From NCBI GenBank assembly GCA_003696955.1, contig RFGU01000204.1, forward strand, positions 1 to 63,594: DNA of 63,594 nucleotides. The letters are read 5' to 3'. This document shows, piece by piece, positions 1-11,494 of the stretch. The notes under the pieces are model-generated. The model had not been told where the DNA came from. It made no database searches and was given only the letters and a program-made list of their open reading frames with translations. Origin of the DNA: Deltaproteobacteria bacterium (lineage in GTDB: Bacteria > Myxococcota_A > Polyangia > Nannocystales > Nannocystaceae). Every line of letters begins with the position of its first letter. Within the stretch, counting starts at the first letter, position 1. Made by a program: the position numbers and the translations under genes.

Positions 1-332
1 CGGCGACGGCGGACGGGCCGGGATGTTGCACCTTCCATGGCTTCGACGCGCCGAGGTGGCTCCGGAACCGCGGGTGGCGGGCGGCGGAGGCCTTGCGGGC
101 GTGGCCGCAGGCGGGGCTCCCCCCCTCTGTGCTCGCCACGATGCCCATCCCGCCGAGGACATGCCCGTGAGGTGGCGCCCGACAGGACCCGCGGGACCGG
201 CCACGCTGCGCCTCGAATGCCGGATCCCCTTGACGCTTCAGTGCGGGAGTCGGCGAACGGCGGACAGTGGACGGCAGGCGGCGGACCGCGACGGCGGCGG
301 CGGACCGACGGGAGGCTCGCCCGGAGCGAGCC
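1..332. other. Left end with no supportable gene
   Basis: No reading frame here looks like a protein. Those that are open give Arg/Pro/Gly-rich translations typical of non-coding frames in GC-rich DNA, with no motif and no ribosome-binding site. The right edge holds the hairpin that follows sdhB. A neighbouring gene probably lies beyond the window edge. Confidence 0.5.
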
Positions 333-334
333 TC
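312..334 (-). terminator. Hairpin at the end of the sdh operon
   Basis: A perfect 9-bp stem (GAGGCTCGC at 312-320, GCGAGCCTC at 326-334) with a 5-base loop overlaps the sdhB stop codon at 333-335. No T-run follows on the minus strand, so it would be a hairpin-only terminator or an mRNA 3'-end stabiliser. The structure is seen directly; its function is inferred. Confidence 0.45.
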
Positions 335-1109
335 AGGCGTGCTTGCCCTCTTCGCGTTCCTTGGTGGGGTCGACCCCGCGGATCTTGCGGGTCAGCATGG
401 CCACCGGATCGTAGAAGCGGTCGACCACGCGCTCCTTCGTGGGGATGATGGCGTTGTCGGTGATGTTGATGTGCTCGGGGCAGACCTCGGTGCAGCAACG
501 GGTGATGTTGCACCAGCCCGAGCCGAACTCCCGCAGGGTCTGGGGAATGCGGTCCACCGTGTCCAACGGATGCATCTCGAGGGAGGCCACCCGCATGATG
601 AAGCGCGGCCCCACGAAGTTCTGCTTCTTGTCGTGATCCCGCAGGACGTGACAGACGTCCTGGCACAAGAAGCACTCGATGCACTTGCGAAACTCCTGGA
701 TCCGGTCGACGTCCTCCTGCCACATGCGCAGCTTGCCGTCGGGACCGGGCTTGCGCGGTCGAAACGGCGGGATCCGCTTGTTCTGCTCGAAGTTCCACGA
801 CACGTCCGTCACGAGGTCGCGGATGAGCGGGAACGTCTTGAGGGGCTGGACCGTGATCGTCGAACCCGGCTCGTAGTCGCTGATCCGCGTCATGCACGAA
901 AGCCGCGGCTTGCCGTTGACCTCCATGGAGCACGAGCCGCACTTGCCCGCCTTGCAGTTCCAGCGCACGGCGAGGTCCGGCGCCTGCTCGGCCTGGATCC
1001 GGTGAAGAGCGTCGAGCACGACCATGCCCGGGCCGACCTCGATGTTGTATTCGACGAATCGTCCACCCGTTCGATCCCCGCGCCAGACTCGGAAGGTTCG
1101 CTTAGACAC
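333..1109 (-). CDS. sdhB: Succinate dehydrogenase iron-sulfur subunit
   Basis: SdhB carries electrons from the FAD of SdhA through three Fe-S clusters to the membrane quinone site. All ligands are visible in the 258-residue product: the [2Fe-2S] cysteines C52, C57, C60 and C72, the [4Fe-4S] motif CIECFLCQDVC with C143, C146, C149 and C153, and the [3Fe-4S] cysteines C200, C205/206 and C210. I chose the GTG at 1109 because it overlaps the sdhA stop by 8 bases and the protein then begins at the usual place. An ATG at 1154 would add 15 residues read from the end of sdhA. It is the last gene of sdhC-sdhA-sdhB. Length and motifs fit the family well. Confidence 0.95.
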   Translation of the reverse strand: MSKRTFRVWRGDRTGGRFVEYNIEVGPGMVVLDALHRIQAEQAPDLAVRWNCKAGKCGSCSMEVNGKPRLSCMTRISDYEPGSTITVQPLKTFPLIRDLVTDVSWNFEQNKRIPPFRPRKPGPDGKLRMWQEDVDRIQEFRKCIECFLCQDVCHVLRDHDKKQNFVGPRFIMRVASLEMHPLDTVDRIPQTLREFGSGWCNITRCCTEVCPEHINITDNAIIPTKERVVDRFYDPVAMLTRKIRGVDPTKEREEGKHA

Positions 1110-2940
1110 GGCCTGCCTCCAAATCTTCGATGGTTGCAAAGGCGATCTTGGCAAGCTCCTCGGGCGGCTCTCCCCGCTCCACCTTTCGCACCTCCATGGA
1201 GCCGTCCTCGGCCTTGCGGATCACGATGTTGACCTTGCCCCACTCCTCGCGCTCCCCCTCGAAGTCCTCGCGGGTGTGGGCGCCCCGGCTCTCCTCGCGC
1301 ATGAGGGCAGCCCGGGTCACGGCCTCGGCCGTCGTCAGCAGCGAGTGCAGATCCATGGCCTCGTGCCAGCCGGGGTTGTACTGGCTGGCCGCGTGGGCCT
1401 TGGCCTGCTCGGCACGCTTGCGCAGCTCGGCGATGCGTTCGATGGCCTCCGCAAGCTCCGTGGCGTTGCGGATGATCCCGACCTTGGCCTGCATCATCTC
1501 CTGCAGGTCCTCGTGGATGACGTAGGGGTTCTCGCCCGACTCGCGGTTGAGGAAGTCCGTCGCCCAACGGATCGCCGCCTTCACCTGTTCCTCGTCCACG
1601 GCCGGGAGCCCGTCGAGCCCCTTGACGTACTCGGCGGCCCCGAGCCCGGCGAGCCGACCGAATACGATGAGGTCCGAAAGGGAGTTGCCTCCGAGGCGGT
1701 TGGCGCCGTGCAGCCCCGCCGCCGCCTCGCCGCAGGCGAAGAGCCCCGGTACGGTGGTCGAGGCCTGGGTGTCGGGGTCCACGCGGATGCCACCCATGAA
1801 GTAGTGGAGCGTAGGCCCGACCTCCATGGGCTCCTTGGTGATGTCGAGCTCCGCCAGTTCCTTGAACTGGTGGTACATGGAGGGCAGCTTGCGCTTGATG
1901 TACTCGGCGGGCCGCTGGCTGGCGATGTCGAGGAAGGCGCCGCCGTGGGGCGAGCCGCGGCCCGCCTCCACCTCGGCCTTGATCGCCCGGGCGACGACGT
2001 CGCGGGTCAGAAGCTCCGGGGGCCGGCGGGCGTTCTTGTCCCCCGCGAGCCACCTGGCCGCCTCCTCCTCGGTGTCGGCGGTCTCCGGCGCGAAGCGCTC
2101 CGGGATGTACCGGAACATGAACCGCTCGCCCTTGTTGTTCTTGAGGATCCCGCCTTCGCCGCGGACGCCCTCGGTCACCAGGGTGCCGCGCACCGAAGGC
2201 GGCCAGACCATCCCCGTGGGGTGGAACTGGGTGAACTCCACGTCCATCAGCTCGGCCCCGGCGTCGTAGGCCATGGTCAGGCCGTCCCCGGTGTATTCCC
2301 ACGAGTTGGACGTGACCCGCCAGGCGCGGCCGCCACCGCCCGTCGCCATGATGACGGCCTTGGCGCGGACCACCATGAACCGGCCCGTCTCTCGCCAAAC
2401 CGCGACGCAACCCGCGATCCGGTCGCCGTCCTTGAGGAGCCGGAGTGCCTTGCACTCCATGTAGACCTCGATGCGCCCCTGGTGCACCGAGTGATCCTGC
2501 AGCGTGCGGATGAGTTCGAGTCCCGTGCGGTCGCCGACGTGGGCGAGCCGCGGATAGCGGTGCCCGCCGAAGTTGCGCTGGTTGATGAGGCCGTCGGGCG
2601 TGCGGTCGAAGACCGCCCCCCACTCCTCGAGTTCCCGCACCCGATCCGGCGCCTGCTTGGCGTGGAGTTCGGCCATGCGCCATTGGTTCAGGAACTTGCC
2701 GCCGCGCATGGTGTCGCGGAAGTGGACCTTCCAGTTGTCGCGGGGGTCCACGTTGCCCATGGCGGCCGCCATGCCGCCCTCGGCCATCACCGTGTGGGCC
2801 TTGCCCAAAAGGGACTTGGTGAGCACCGCCGTATCGAGGCCCGCATTGGCGCACTCGATGGCGGCGCGAAGCCCGGCGCCACCGGCGCCGATGATGAGCA
2901 CGTCGTGCTCGACGGTCTTGAGTTCGCTTACGTCCACCAT
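1102..2940 (-). CDS. sdhA: Succinate dehydrogenase flavoprotein subunit
   Basis: The 612-residue catalytic subunit oxidises succinate to fumarate in the TCA cycle and respiratory complex II. The N-terminus has the FAD-binding dinucleotide fold (VLIIGAGGAGL, residues 14-24). A His in AHTVMAEGG (H49) matches the histidine that carries covalent FAD in the family. Later segments typical of SdhA include HPTGM and the C-terminal region around HEDLQEMM. It lies 7 bases after sdhC and overlaps sdhB. The three genes form an operon with a single large membrane subunit, resembling the actinobacterial Sdh1 layout rather than the E. coli sdhCDAB order. Fumarate reductase activity cannot be excluded from sequence. 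Confidence 0.95.
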   Translation of the reverse strand: MVDVSELKTVEHDVLIIGAGGAGLRAAIECANAGLDTAVLTKSLLGKAHTVMAEGGMAAAMGNVDPRDNWKVHFRDTMRGGKFLNQWRMAELHAKQAPDRVRELEEWGAVFDRTPDGLINQRNFGGHRYPRLAHVGDRTGLELIRTLQDHSVHQGRIEVYMECKALRLLKDGDRIAGCVAVWRETGRFMVVRAKAVIMATGGGGRAWRVTSNSWEYTGDGLTMAYDAGAELMDVEFTQFHPTGMVWPPSVRGTLVTEGVRGEGGILKNNKGERFMFRYIPERFAPETADTEEEAARWLAGDKNARRPPELLTRDVVARAIKAEVEAGRGSPHGGAFLDIASQRPAEYIKRKLPSMYHQFKELAELDITKEPMEVGPTLHYFMGGIRVDPDTQASTTVPGLFACGEAAAGLHGANRLGGNSLSDLIVFGRLAGLGAAEYVKGLDGLPAVDEEQVKAAIRWATDFLNRESGENPYVIHEDLQEMMQAKVGIIRNATELAEAIERIAELRKRAEQAKAHAASQYNPGWHEAMDLHSLLTTAEAVTRAALMREESRGAHTREDFEGEREEWGKVNIVIRKAEDGSMEVRKVERGEPPEELAKIAFATIEDLEAGRV

Positions 2941-2947
2941 GTGTGTG

Positions 2948-3808
2948 TCAGTCCCAGGTGTTGAGGTCCGTGATGACGCCCATGGACACCATGCGGATGT
3001 AGAAGTCGGTAAAGCCTACCCAGAAGAGGGAGAGCCACGCCCACAGCATGTGCTTGCCGTTCAGGCGCGAGCAGCCGAGCCACAGGCGGTGGTGGGTGGA
3101 GGCCTTGCCGCCGTCGCAGGTCATCCAATTCTTGCGGCCGCCGATGAGATGCCGCAGGGAGTGGCAGCCGAAGGTATACCCCGCCAGCAAGATGGCGTTG
3201 ATCGTCTGCACGATGGAACCCACCCCGATGCCGAACTGCCCGTCCTTGAAGAAGGAGACCAAGGCGTCGTAGGCCAGGATCACGATGAAGACGAGGGCGA
3301 AGTAGAGGGCGTATCGGTGCAGGTTCTGGAAGAGTAGAAGGTGCGTCTCGCCACGGTACTTGCCCTCCCGGATCCCCTGGACGGCGCAGGCCGGCGGCGT
3401 GAGCGCAAACGCCCGATAGTAGGCCTTGCGGTAGTAGTAGCAGGTCAGTCGGAACGCCGCGGGGAAGATGAGGATCAGCGCTGCGGGCGTCGTCAGCGCA
3501 CGCTTGGGTAGCCCCGGCAGGACGCCGTCGAGGGCGTACCACCACGACGGGAATTCACCGAACCAGGCGTGATCGAGCGGCGCGCTGCCCGGCGCCGACG
3601 GATCGACGAAGAGCAGCGGCGCGTACATGGGCGAAAGGTACGGGTCCGCCCAGTAGTAGGCGCCCTGCATTCCCGCCCACGAGGCGTAGACGATGAAGGC
3701 CGAAAGGCCCAGGAAGGTCAACGTGGGCCCGATCCACCAGTTGTCGGCGCGCGTGGTGGCGCCGAAACCGCGGCCGTGCCCCCCGATTTGGACGAGTTGG
3801 TCGCTCAT
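2948..3808 (-). CDS. sdhC: Succinate dehydrogenase membrane anchor (single-subunit type)
   Basis: This 286-residue protein has about five hydrophobic segments. The first is near residues 27-50, followed by segments around 108-125, 165-190, 205-220 and 255-272. It should anchor SdhAB and form the quinone site. Conserved-looking motifs are LHRYALYF, GCHSLRHLIGG and the C-terminal HHRLWLGCSRLN. Several membrane-proximal histidines could bind haem. Length and pattern match the roughly 270-residue anchor encoded beside SdhA/SdhB in actinobacterial Sdh1-type enzymes, from family memory, rather than the short SdhC/SdhD pair. It is the first gene of the operon and is divergent from the bactofilin gene, with about 150 bases for two promoters. 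The symbol sdhC is used by position. Confidence 0.85.
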   Translation of the reverse strand: MSDQLVQIGGHGRGFGATTRADNWWIGPTLTFLGLSAFIVYASWAGMQGAYYWADPYLSPMYAPLLFVDPSAPGSAPLDHAWFGEFPSWWYALDGVLPGLPKRALTTPAALILIFPAAFRLTCYYYRKAYYRAFALTPPACAVQGIREGKYRGETHLLLFQNLHRYALYFALVFIVILAYDALVSFFKDGQFGIGVGSIVQTINAILLAGYTFGCHSLRHLIGGRKNWMTCDGGKASTHHRLWLGCSRLNGKHMLWAWLSLFWVGFTDFYIRMVSMGVITDLNTWD

Positions 3809-3956
3809 GGCCTCGGCGCCGCCATATCACACGGAACACGTTTTGGGGAGGGGGGACACGAAGGCGGAAACGCGTGCGCTGCACGGATCTACAGAGGTTG
3901 CCGTGCCGGTCAGTCCCGGTACCCTTGTGCGTCCCGAAAGCGGGCACGGACGGACC

Positions 3957-4355
3957 ATGACGACGCAAGATACGGAAATCACCACGGTGCTCGGCAAGGG
4001 CAGCGTCTTCGAGGGCAAGCTCCTCTTCGAGGGGGCCGTTCGCATCGACGGCCGGTTCTCCGGCGAGATCCGTGCCCGGGGCAGTCTCGTCATCGGTGAG
4101 ACGGCGCACGTCGCCGCCAACGTGGAGGCCGATCACATCGTGGTGCAGGGCCGTGCCGAAGGGGATCTGCAAGCCAGCGGGCTCATCCAGGTGCTCGCAC
4201 CGGCCAACGTGCAGGGCACCTTGACGGCACCGCAGCTCGAGATCCAACGGGGCGCCACCTTCAACGGAACGTGCGTCATGACGGGCGAATCCGCGGCGAC
4301 GGGCCACCAGGCCGCCGCGGCCGAGGCGCCGGCCGCCGAGGCCGCCGAAGCCTGA
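3957..4355 (+). CDS. Bactofilin (polymer-forming cytoskeletal protein)
   Basis: The 132-residue product has the compact bactofilin core of short repeated beta-strands (VLGKGSVFEGKLLFEG, VRIDGRFSGEIRARG, LVIGETAHVAANV, HIVVQGRAEGDL) that folds as a beta-helix and polymerises without nucleotide. The tail from about residue 112 is Ala/Glu-rich and probably disordered. Bactofilins act in cell shape, stalk formation or chromosome arrangement in myxobacteria and Caulobacter; the role here is unknown. The ATG at 3957 gives the normal N-terminus. Upstream in-frame sequence runs back to 3693 but overlaps the sdhC promoter and sdhC itself, so it is rejected. The gene stands alone between the divergent sdh operon and the ATP synthase operon. 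Confidence 0.88.
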   Translation: MTTQDTEITTVLGKGSVFEGKLLFEGAVRIDGRFSGEIRARGSLVIGETAHVAANVEADHIVVQGRAEGDLQASGLIQVLAPANVQGTLTAPQLEIQRGATFNGTCVMTGESAATGHQAAAAEAPAAEAAEA

Positions 4356-4359
4356 CCGA

Positions 4360-4381
4360 GCGGTCCTGTCGCAGCGACCGC
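4360..4381 (+). terminator. Possible terminator after the bactofilin gene
   Basis: A 6-bp inverted repeat (GCGGTC at 4360-4365, GACCGC at 4376-4381) with a 10-base loop begins 5 bases after the bactofilin stop. It has no T-run, so the support is modest. Confidence 0.3.
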
Positions 4382-4457
4382 CGAGGCTGCGGCGCCCGCC
4401 CCGGCCGGCTTCCGCCCGCGCCGTCTCTCCGAGGTCACACCGATCGGAACGGGCCGG

Positions 4458-4486
4458 TTGACGCCGGCTTTCGGAGCGTGTTAGGG
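4458..4486 (+). promoter_or_regulatory. Candidate sigma-70-like promoter of the atp operon
   Basis: TTGACG at 4458-4463, a 17-base spacer and TTAGGG at 4481-4486 lie about 60 bases before the first ATP synthase gene. The -35 element is good and the -10 element is weak. A ribosome-binding site (AGGAAAG) sits just before the start at 4549. Confidence 0.35.
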
Positions 4487-4548
4487 ACGCGCCGCCTTCC
4501 CGGCCCGCCCGCGAATTTCGCCGTTTTTCGCCAGGAAAGAGCCGTCCC

Positions 4549-5013
4549 ATGGCTGTAAGCCCGCACCTTCTCGTCGCCGCCACACCGGTCGTCGACATCG
4601 ACGGCACGATCTTCGTGCAAGGCGGCCTGTTCCTCCTGATGGTCCTCGTCCTGCGGCCGACGCTCTTCAAGCCGTGGCTCGCCGCCCAGGAGGCTCGGGA
4701 ACGGGCGATCTTCGGCGCGCAGGACGAGGCGGCCGCACTCGAAGCGAAGGCCCGCGAACTCGGCGAGGCCTACGACCACAAGGTGGCCGAGGCCCGGGAA
4801 CGGGCGATGCGCGAGCGCTCCAAGATCCAGCGCGAGGAGGAGGCCCGCCGCGAAGCTGCCATCGCCGCCGCGCGACAGGAGGCCGAGGCCGAGATGCTCG
4901 AGACCCGCCTGCGGCTCGAGAAGGAGGCGGCCGAGGCGCGCAAGGAACTCGAAGCCAAGGCCGGCGATCTCGCCAAGGAGATCGTCGAGCGGATCCTGGG
5001 GAGGGCGGCATGA
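4549..5013 (+). CDS. atpF': ATP synthase F0 subunit b' (peripheral stalk)
   Basis: The 154-residue protein has one N-terminal membrane helix (about residues 21-37, GGLFLLMVLVLRPTLFKPW) and then a long charged helix rich in Glu, Ala and Arg to the C-terminus. This is the form of the F0 b-type stalk subunits, which dimerise and hold F1 against rotation. It is directly followed, with a 4-base ATGA overlap, by a second b-type subunit. The pair is therefore b' and b, as in photosynthetic bacteria and many deltaproteobacteria. The genes for subunits a and c are not in the window. Which of the two should be called b' is by position only. Confidence 0.85.
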   Translation: MAVSPHLLVAATPVVDIDGTIFVQGGLFLLMVLVLRPTLFKPWLAAQEARERAIFGAQDEAAALEAKARELGEAYDHKVAEARERAMRERSKIQREEEARREAAIAAARQEAEAEMLETRLRLEKEAAEARKELEAKAGDLAKEIVERILGRAA

Positions 5014-5666
5014 CGCTCCGTTCGTACCTTTCGGCGTGGCTGGCCTGGGGCTCTGCCCTGCTCGTGGCGGCCCCGTCCGTCGCCTGGGCGGGCTCGCCGA
5101 GCGGTGAGGGCCACGAAGGGGGGCTCCGCTTCATCGGCCCCATCTCGCCCATGTTCTCGGGGGATCCGGACAAGCGGACGGGTCTTCTGTGGATCGTCGT
5201 CAACTTCGTGATCTTCCTGTGGGTCCTCGATCGCCTGCTCTTTCGCCCCTTGCGTGCGCGCACGACCGAGAAGTTCGAGCGCGTCCGGGAGCAGGCGGAG
5301 GCCGCGAAGATCGCCCGTGAGCGCGCCGAGAGCCTGATGGCGGAGTACGAGGCGCGGATGCAGCGCGTGGACGAGGAGGTCGAGACCCTGCTCGCCGACG
5401 CCCGCAAGCGCGCCGAGGCGGACCGCGCCCGGATCCTGGCCGAGGCCAACGCCGAGGCCGACCGGATCCGCCAAGAGGCCAAGCACGCCGCCGAACGGGA
5501 GGCCGAGCGGATCCTGCGCGAGCTGCGGGGAGAGATCGTCGACAAGGCCGTGGCCCAGGCCGAGGCCGTTTTGCGCCAGGCCATCACGCCGTCGGACGAG
5601 GCCCGCCTGCGCACCCGATTCGTCGAACAGCTCGAAGGCACGTCCATCGGAGGGACGCCGTCGTGA
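5010..5666 (+). CDS. atpF: ATP synthase F0 subunit b
   Basis: The 218-residue protein begins with a hydrophobic, signal-like segment (residues 7-27) ending in AWAGSPSGEG. It then has a membrane helix (about 55-72, LLWIVVNFVIFLWVLDRLLF) and a long coiled-coil-forming helix of Glu/Ala/Arg repeats. The membrane helix followed by FRPL is typical of subunit b. The extra N-terminal hydrophobic segment makes it longer than the usual 156-170 residues and may be a cleaved signal peptide, as seen in some deltaproteobacterial b subunits. The ATG at 5010 overlaps the stop of the preceding gene and is the natural start. Its stop overlaps the GTG of atpH. Confidence 0.88.
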   Translation: MTLRSYLSAWLAWGSALLVAAPSVAWAGSPSGEGHEGGLRFIGPISPMFSGDPDKRTGLLWIVVNFVIFLWVLDRLLFRPLRARTTEKFERVREQAEAAKIARERAESLMAEYEARMQRVDEEVETLLADARKRAEADRARILAEANAEADRIRQEAKHAAEREAERILRELRGEIVDKAVAQAEAVLRQAITPSDEARLRTRFVEQLEGTSIGGTPS

Positions 5667-6220
5667 TCCCAGGCAGCCTCGCTCGAAGGTATGCCAAGGC
5701 GCTGCTCGCCCTGGCCGAATCGCCCCTGCTTCGAGACCGCTTCGACAAGGATCTCGAACGCTTCGTCGAGACCGTGCGGGTCCGGGATCCCTCGGGCGCG
5801 ACGATCCTCCAGGTGCTGTGCGCCAAGCGCTTCCCCCTGTCGGAGCGCACCGCATTGCTGCGCGGCGTGGCCGGCCGGCTCGGCCTCGACGGCACCTTGA
5901 CCGAATTTCTCGCGTACGTGCTGCGCCGCGACCGCATGGTGGGGATCGCCCAGATCGCCCGGGCCTACCGGCGCCTCGCGGACGATGCCGCCGGCCGCGT
6001 GCGGGCCGTGTACACGACCGCCCGCCCCCTCGCCCCCGCCGATGCCTCGGCGGTGACGCGCGCCCTGCAGGCCGCGCTCGGCAAGCAGATCGTGGCCACC
6101 ACACGCGTGGACCCGGAGATCCTCGGGGGCATCGTGGTGCAGGTGGGCAGCTACCTCATCGACGGCAGCGTGCGGGCCCAACTCGCACGGCTGCGCAACG
6201 AGCTTCGCAACGCATCCTAG
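5663..6220 (+). CDS. atpH: ATP synthase F1 subunit delta
   Basis: The 185-residue product fits the delta subunit (OSCP) that joins F1 to the b stalk. It starts with the typical SLARRYAKALLALAE and ends with GGIVVQVGSYLIDGSVRAQLARLRNEL, which matches the conserved C-terminal delta signature. The start is GTG at 5663, in a 4-base GTGA overlap with atpF. The gene lies 12 bases before atpA. Length is normal for the family. Confidence 0.93.
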   Translation: MIPGSLARRYAKALLALAESPLLRDRFDKDLERFVETVRVRDPSGATILQVLCAKRFPLSERTALLRGVAGRLGLDGTLTEFLAYVLRRDRMVGIAQIARAYRRLADDAAGRVRAVYTTARPLAPADASAVTRALQAALGKQIVATTRVDPEILGGIVVQVGSYLIDGSVRAQLARLRNELRNAS

Positions 6221-6232
6221 GACGACGATTCC

Positions 6233-7750
<1,518 letters not shown>

Positions 7751-7780
7751 TGCGGCCCATCCGGCGCTAGGGAGCAGACC

Positions 7781-10289
<2,509 letters not shown>

Positions 10290-10319
10290 TCGTCACGCCG
10301 CGAAAGGACGCCGCACGCC

Positions 10320-10721
10320 ATGGCCCATCGCCACAACCTCACCTTGGAGCTTGCGACGCCCACGGGACGCATCGTCGACAACGTCGAGGTGGCCGGGGTG
10401 GAGATTCCGGGGCTGCTCGGCGAGATCGGGATCCTCCCCGACCACGAGCCCTTCTGCGGGCCGGTGGCCGAAGGTGTCGTGCGCTTCGTCGAGGACGGAG
10501 CGGACCGGCGCATCGCCGTCGGCCGCGGGTTCTACGAGGTGGACGACCATGGGCTGGTGCGTGTCCTCGTGGACCGTGCCTGCGATGCGGCCGACGTGGA
10601 CGCGGCGTCCGTCCGGTCGGCCCTCGCCGACTTGGCAGGCGAACGGGGCGAGGGGGCGGCGCGGGACGAGGCGTATCTGCGGGCCCAACTTCGGGCGGCT
10701 GGTGCTGCGGGCGGCGACTGA
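10320..10721 (+). CDS. atpC: ATP synthase F1 subunit epsilon
   Basis: The 133-residue epsilon subunit attaches gamma to the c-ring and regulates hydrolysis. The N-terminal beta-sandwich is visible (LTLELATPTGRIVDNVEVAGVEIPGLLGEIGILPDHE has the usual PG.xGE.GILP.H pattern). The C-terminal part is helical and Ala/Arg-rich. It lies 30 bases after atpD and ends the operon. The next genes are on the other strand. Confidence 0.93.
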   Translation: MAHRHNLTLELATPTGRIVDNVEVAGVEIPGLLGEIGILPDHEPFCGPVAEGVVRFVEDGADRRIAVGRGFYEVDDHGLVRVLVDRACDAADVDAASVRSALADLAGERGEGAARDEAYLRAQLRAAGAAGGD

Positions 10722-10826
10722 CGGCACCGCGCACCGTCGCTTCGCTCCCCGCGTCCGATGCGCACGGGCAGGGGATCGGTCGTTGCCCTCGACGCTGCAC
10801 CGGCCGAAAATGCGCACGCGCCCCCG

Positions 10827-10842
10827 GGCGGCCGAGGCCGCC
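10827..10842. terminator. Possible two-way terminator between atpC and the small genes
   Basis: A 7-bp perfect inverted repeat (GGCGGCC, two bases, GGCCGCC) lies in the 187-base gap between the converging atpC gene and the minus-strand gene ending at 10909. The gap also holds other GC-rich sequence and no reading frame I can support. There is no T-run. Confidence 0.3.
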
Positions 10843-10908
10843 GGCGGGCGCGGCGCACACCTACGCGCGATACACGCAGGGGCACTCGACCCCCGACCGC
10901 GAAGGCGC

Positions 10909-11100
10909 CTACTTGTGCTTGTAGTAGAGGACGATCGTCAGGCAGTGGAAGGCGTTGTCCGAGCTTTGCAGCACGTCCTTGCCCACGATCTCCAGGTTGC
11001 GGTTGGCAGCGATCCAGTCCGTGATCCGATCGCTGATCTCTTCGCGCTCCCGGGCCTTCGTCGCCGAGAAAATCTTCACTCCCGTAAAGTCGTTCGTCAT
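10909..11100 (-). CDS. Small conserved-looking protein, tandem paralogue 1
   Basis: The 63-residue protein is a clear paralogue of the one encoded just upstream (11132-11320). Shared features in order are K(V/I)FSAT, REREEI.DRI.DW.A.NR, LEIV, SSD..FHCLT and a C-terminal (Y/F)Y(K/R).K. The pattern suggests beta-alpha-beta-beta. It has no signal peptide or membrane segment and is therefore probably cytoplasmic. The ATG at 11100 follows a strong ribosome-binding site (GGAGGAG, 5 bases away); an upstream extension to 11157 would run into the neighbour. Only 31 bases separate the two genes, so they are one transcript. I do not recognise a function; I recall similar small proteins in myxobacteria. 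Confidence 0.75.
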   Translation of the reverse strand: MTNDFTGVKIFSATKAREREEISDRITDWIAANRNLEIVGKDVLQSSDNAFHCLTIVLYYKHK

Positions 11101-11131
11101 GGGGTCTCCTCCGTTGTCTCCAAAGATTGCG

Positions 11132-11320
11132 CTACTTGCGCCGATAAAAGAACACAAAGGTCAAGCAGTGAAACTCGCGATCCGAACTGAGGCGAACGTC
11201 GACGTCGACGATTTCGAGCGTCTCCCGGTTACGGGCGAGCCAATCGTTGATGCGGTCTGCGATCTCCTCGCGTTCCATGGACCGCGTAGCCGAAAACACC
11301 TTGCAACCTGATACACGCAT
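11132..11320 (-). CDS. Small conserved-looking protein, tandem paralogue 2
   Basis: The 62-residue protein is the first gene of a two-gene transcript and is paralogous to the 63-residue protein at 10909-11100. About half the positions agree when the two are aligned, including FSAT, REREEI, DRI, DW, SSD and FHCLT. The conserved FHCLT tail has a Cys in both copies. The ATG at 11320 is preceded by GAGG at a suitable distance. The gene is divergent from prmA across an AT-rich gap of 174 bases. The function is unknown; conservation between copies indicates real coding. Confidence 0.75.
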   Translation of the reverse strand: MRVSGCKVFSATRSMEREEIADRINDWLARNRETLEIVDVDVRLSSDREFHCLTFVFFYRRK

Positions 11321-11494
11321 GATCTCGATGACCTCGGATACTGGTTGGGTTCGTTTCGTCGGTAGTAGCTACCACATCGACTTCGGCATGGGAAGGAATT
11401 TTCAAGCTCGACAAAAAAAATTTCGCATCCCAGAATTTTTCGCGCCGATCTCCTCGCGTTTTCGCGCACCGAATGACGAACTCGTGTCACGTTC
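11321..11494. promoter_or_regulatory. AT-rich divergent promoter region
   Basis: This gap between the small-gene pair (minus) and prmA (plus) holds an AT-rich island at about 11395-11450, with an A8 run and AATTTT stretches, in otherwise very GC-rich DNA. It probably holds both promoters. I cannot assign exact -35/-10 elements. Confidence 0.45.

Noticed and set aside
23-448. Plus-strand frames at the left end
   Set aside because: Compositionally non-coding and overlapping sdhB, with no ribosome-binding site or motif.
890-2964. Long open frames on both strands over sdhA
   Set aside because: The real sdhA frame carries the FAD and flavinylation motifs; the others are Arg/Pro/His-rich shadows.
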